A DNA stretch of 64,000 bases from Streptomyces sp. LX-29 (GTDB lineage: Bacteria > Actinomycetota > Actinomycetes > Streptomycetales > Streptomycetaceae). The notes under the pieces are model-generated. The model searched no databases, was not told where the DNA came from, and worked only from the letters and a program-made list of their open reading frames with translations. The DNA is taken from positions 5,155,559 through 5,219,558 of the forward strand of contig NZ_CP089746.1 of assembly GCF_029541745.1 (NCBI RefSeq), read 5' to 3'. Every line of letters begins with the position of its first letter. The stretch's first letter is position 1. A program made the translations under genes and the position numbers. Of this stretch, positions 42,564 through 64,000 are shown in pieces.

Positions 42564-44116
42564 GCGGCGAGACCACCGTACGGCGGGCGGCACACGCCGC
42601 GCCGAGCGACTGGGGGCGGCTCAACTCCCGGCTGCTCCTGGTCAACCTCGCCATCCTGGTGGCCCCGGTCGCGATGTTCCTGGCCACCTATCTGGTCGCC
42701 GGGAAGACCAACCTCCAGATCCTCATCACCCTCGGCTCGCTCTTCCTCACCTTCCTGGTCATCAGCGGCATCGGCCTGATGCGCCTGATGACCACCCGCT
42801 ACCGGGTCGGCGAGGACATGGTGGAGCTCCAGTCGGGGCTGCTCTTCCGCAGCCGGCGCTCGATCCCCCTCGACCGCATCCGCAGCGTCGACCTGACGGC
42901 CAATCCGCTGCACCGGCTCTTCGGCCTCACCACCCTCACCATCGGCACCGGCGAGCAGAGCTCCTCCGCCGGCCAGCGGCTCTCCCTGGACGGCATCAGC
43001 GCGGCGGACGCCGCCGAGCTGCGCCGGCAGCTGATCGAGCGACGGGACGCCGGGCGCGGCCTGGGCGCCGCGGCCGAGGACGACGGCCCGATCAGCGAAC
43101 TCGACTGGTCCTGGCTGCGCTACGGCCCGCTGAGCGTGTGGGGCGTCGGCGGTGTCTTCATCGCCGCCGCCAGCGTCTACCGCACCCTGCACGAGCTGAA
43201 GGTCGACCCGCTGGAGTGGGGGGTCGTCAAGGACCTGGAACACCGCTTCGGCTCGGTCCCCCTCTGGTACGGCGTCTTGGTCGCCCTGGCCGTCGTGGTG
43301 GTCCTCGGCATCGCCGGCTCCACCGGCGCGTTCATCGAGAGCTGGTCCGGCTACCGGCTGGAGCGCGAGGACGGCGGGATGTTCCGGGTCCGCCGCGGAC
43401 TCTTCGTCACCCGCTCGGTCAGCATCGAGCAGCGGCGGCTGCGCGGCGTGGAACTGGTCGAGCCGATCCCGCTGCGCTGGGCCAAGGCGGCCAGGCTCAA
43501 CGCCGTCGCCAGCGGCCTGGGCAACCTGGAGGACAACCGCAGGCGGCGCGCGCTGACCCCGCCGGTGCCCCGCGCCGAGGCCCGCAGGGTGGCCACCGAA
43601 GTCCTCGGCGAACACCCCGCGCTGACGGTGCGGGACGGCCTGCTGGGCCACCCGCGGGCCGCCCTGCGGCGCCGCGTCAACCAGGCGCTGATCTGGTCCG
43701 TGCTGATCGCCGCGGTGCCCTTCGGCCTCGGCGTCTGGCTCGGCCCGGCCTGGGTGACCGTCGGCTGCGTCACCGGCGCCGTCCTGGTGCCGGTGCTGGT
43801 GGCCTTCGCGGTCGACGCCTACCGGACCCTGGGCCACGGCATCCGCGGCCGCTACCTGGTCACCAGCGCGGGGACGTTCGCCCACCGCACGGTGGCCCTC
43901 GAGCGGGAGGGGATCATCGGCTGGAAGATCACCCGGACGCCGTTCCAGCGCCGTGCCGGACTCCTCACCCTCGGCGCCACCACCGCCGCCGGTGAGGGCG
44001 TCTACAAGGTCCGTGACGTCTCCACGGGCCAGGGAATCGCCCTCGCGGAGGACGCGGTACCGCAGCTCCTCCTCCCGTTCCTGGAACGGGCACCCCGGTC
44101 CGCCCGCCGCGGCTGA
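42560..44116 (+). CDS. Bacterial PH-domain membrane protein (YdbT-like)
   Basis: A 518-residue membrane protein with three bacterial PH-like modules alternating with paired membrane helices. The first has YRVGEDMVELQSGLLFRSRRSIPLDRIRSVDLTANPLHRLFGLTTLTI, the second has YRLEREDGGMFRVRRGLFVTRSVSIEQRRLRGVELVEPIPLR, and the third has GRYLVTSAGTFAHRTVALEREGIIGWKITRTPFQRRAGLLTLGATTAAG. This is the YdbT architecture. ATGA overlap couples it to the YdbS-like gene. It ends at a strong terminator, isolating this block from the PKS transcript. Confidence 0.8.
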   Translation: MSGETTVRRAAHAAPSDWGRLNSRLLLVNLAILVAPVAMFLATYLVAGKTNLQILITLGSLFLTFLVISGIGLMRLMTTRYRVGEDMVELQSGLLFRSRRSIPLDRIRSVDLTANPLHRLFGLTTLTIGTGEQSSSAGQRLSLDGISAADAAELRRQLIERRDAGRGLGAAAEDDGPISELDWSWLRYGPLSVWGVGGVFIAAASVYRTLHELKVDPLEWGVVKDLEHRFGSVPLWYGVLVALAVVVVLGIAGSTGAFIESWSGYRLEREDGGMFRVRRGLFVTRSVSIEQRRLRGVELVEPIPLRWAKAARLNAVASGLGNLEDNRRRRALTPPVPRAEARRVATEVLGEHPALTVRDGLLGHPRAALRRRVNQALIWSVLIAAVPFGLGVWLGPAWVTVGCVTGAVLVPVLVAFAVDAYRTLGHGIRGRYLVTSAGTFAHRTVALEREGIIGWKITRTPFQRRAGLLTLGATTAAGEGVYKVRDVSTGQGIALAEDAVPQLLLPFLERAPRSARRG

Positions 44117-44147
44117 CCGCATCGCAGACCAACTGGCGAATCCCCCG

Positions 44148-44188
44148 AGAGGTGGAGGGGCGGACCGAAAAGCCGCCCCTCCACCTCT
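44148..44188 (+). terminator. Strong hairpin terminator after the PH-domain operon
   Basis: AGAGGTGGAGGGGCGG (44148-44163) pairs with its perfect 16-bp complement (44173-44188) around a nine-base loop. It insulates the PKS gene from upstream transcription. Confidence 0.85.
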
Positions 44189-44282
44189 GAATTCCTTGCC
44201 TGTATCCGCATTCTCGTGCACTCTGGTGAATTACGCATTGCCCTCCGAGGCCGCCCGGTAGATAAGGGACCCAAGGAAAAGC

Positions 44283-44320
44283 TAGGGGTCCGTAGGGGGT
44301 TTGAAGGGGTTTCTGGGGGA
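44283..44320 (+). promoter_or_regulatory. Direct-repeat array, candidate SARP binding site before the PKS gene
   Basis: Four G-rich heptamer-like units, TAGGGGT, TAGGGGG, AAGGGGT and TGGGGGA, follow each other with G-runs starting at 44285, 44295, 44306 and 44315, a period of 9-11 bp. SARP activators bind tandem heptamers spaced about one helical turn, and a SARP gene lies in the same cluster. The array ends 63 bp before the PKS start. Confidence 0.5.
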
Positions 44321-44382
44321 CCCTCCCTGTGCAAGGCTGGCGCACGGTCTTGGTTTATGTCTGCAGGGTTATGGGGCGCGCG

Positions 44383-64000
<19,618 letters not shown>

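Overview
The window looks like a chromosomal segment of a Streptomyces or close relative. It is very GC-rich, with G/C at nearly every third codon position. GTG/TTG starts and ATGA/GTGA overlaps are common, and TTA codons are rare and sit in regulators and secondary-metabolite-type genes. SARP and LAL regulators and a modular type I polyketide synthase (PKS) are present.

Layout. (1) 148-3199: an acyl-CoA-synthetase-like enzyme and an FAD oxidoreductase. (2) 3209-13312: mostly accessory genes: a C39-like protein, an NmrA-type reductase divergent from an HxlR regulator, a YdcF-like protein, small zinc-motif proteins, two SLOG-like nucleotide-binding proteins next to TPR regulators, a GNAT, an MFS exporter and its likely XRE-cupin regulator. 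(3) 13419-19401, minus strand: an MMPL exporter, a BenE-type transporter translationally coupled to a UbiA prenyltransferase, and a SAM methyltransferase. (4) 19590-28547, plus strand: one tightly overlapping eight-gene operon closed by a strong terminator. It encodes Gfo/Idh oxidoreductase, TIM-barrel isomerase, M20 hydrolase, Ldh2-type dehydrogenase, a second Gfo/Idh, an unknown small protein, DXS and IspG. (5) 28731-32318: two DegT aminotransferases and a nucleotide-sugar 6-dehydrogenase. (6) 32344-38990: SARP regulator, hemerythrin-like protein, omega-amidase, type II thioesterase and LAL regulator. (7) 39390-44116: a two-component system and three membrane proteins of general character. 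(8) 44383 to the right edge: one giant PKS gene with loading ACP, module 1 (KS-AT-KR-ACP), module 2 (KS-AT-KR-ACP), module 3 (KS-AT-DH-KR-ACP), module 4 (KS-AT-KR-ACP) and the beginning of a fifth KS.

How it may fit together (inference). The PKS starts with a bare ACP, so its starter must be delivered by a separate enzyme. The amidase resembles enzymes releasing 5-aminopentanoate or 4-guanidinobutyrate from their amides. This suggests an amino- or guanidino-acyl starter, as in linear or macrocyclic polyol polyketides. All four ATs read as malonyl-specific and all four KRs as B-type, giving a polyol/alkene chain without methyl branches. DXS and IspG would raise isoprenoid precursor supply, possibly for the UbiA enzyme, or serve a specialised C5 route with the sugar-like oxidoreductases. 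The aminotransferase/dehydrogenase trio suggests an amino-uronic nucleotide sugar. Control probably runs through SARP, LAL and bldA (TTA codons). The final product cannot be named from this window.
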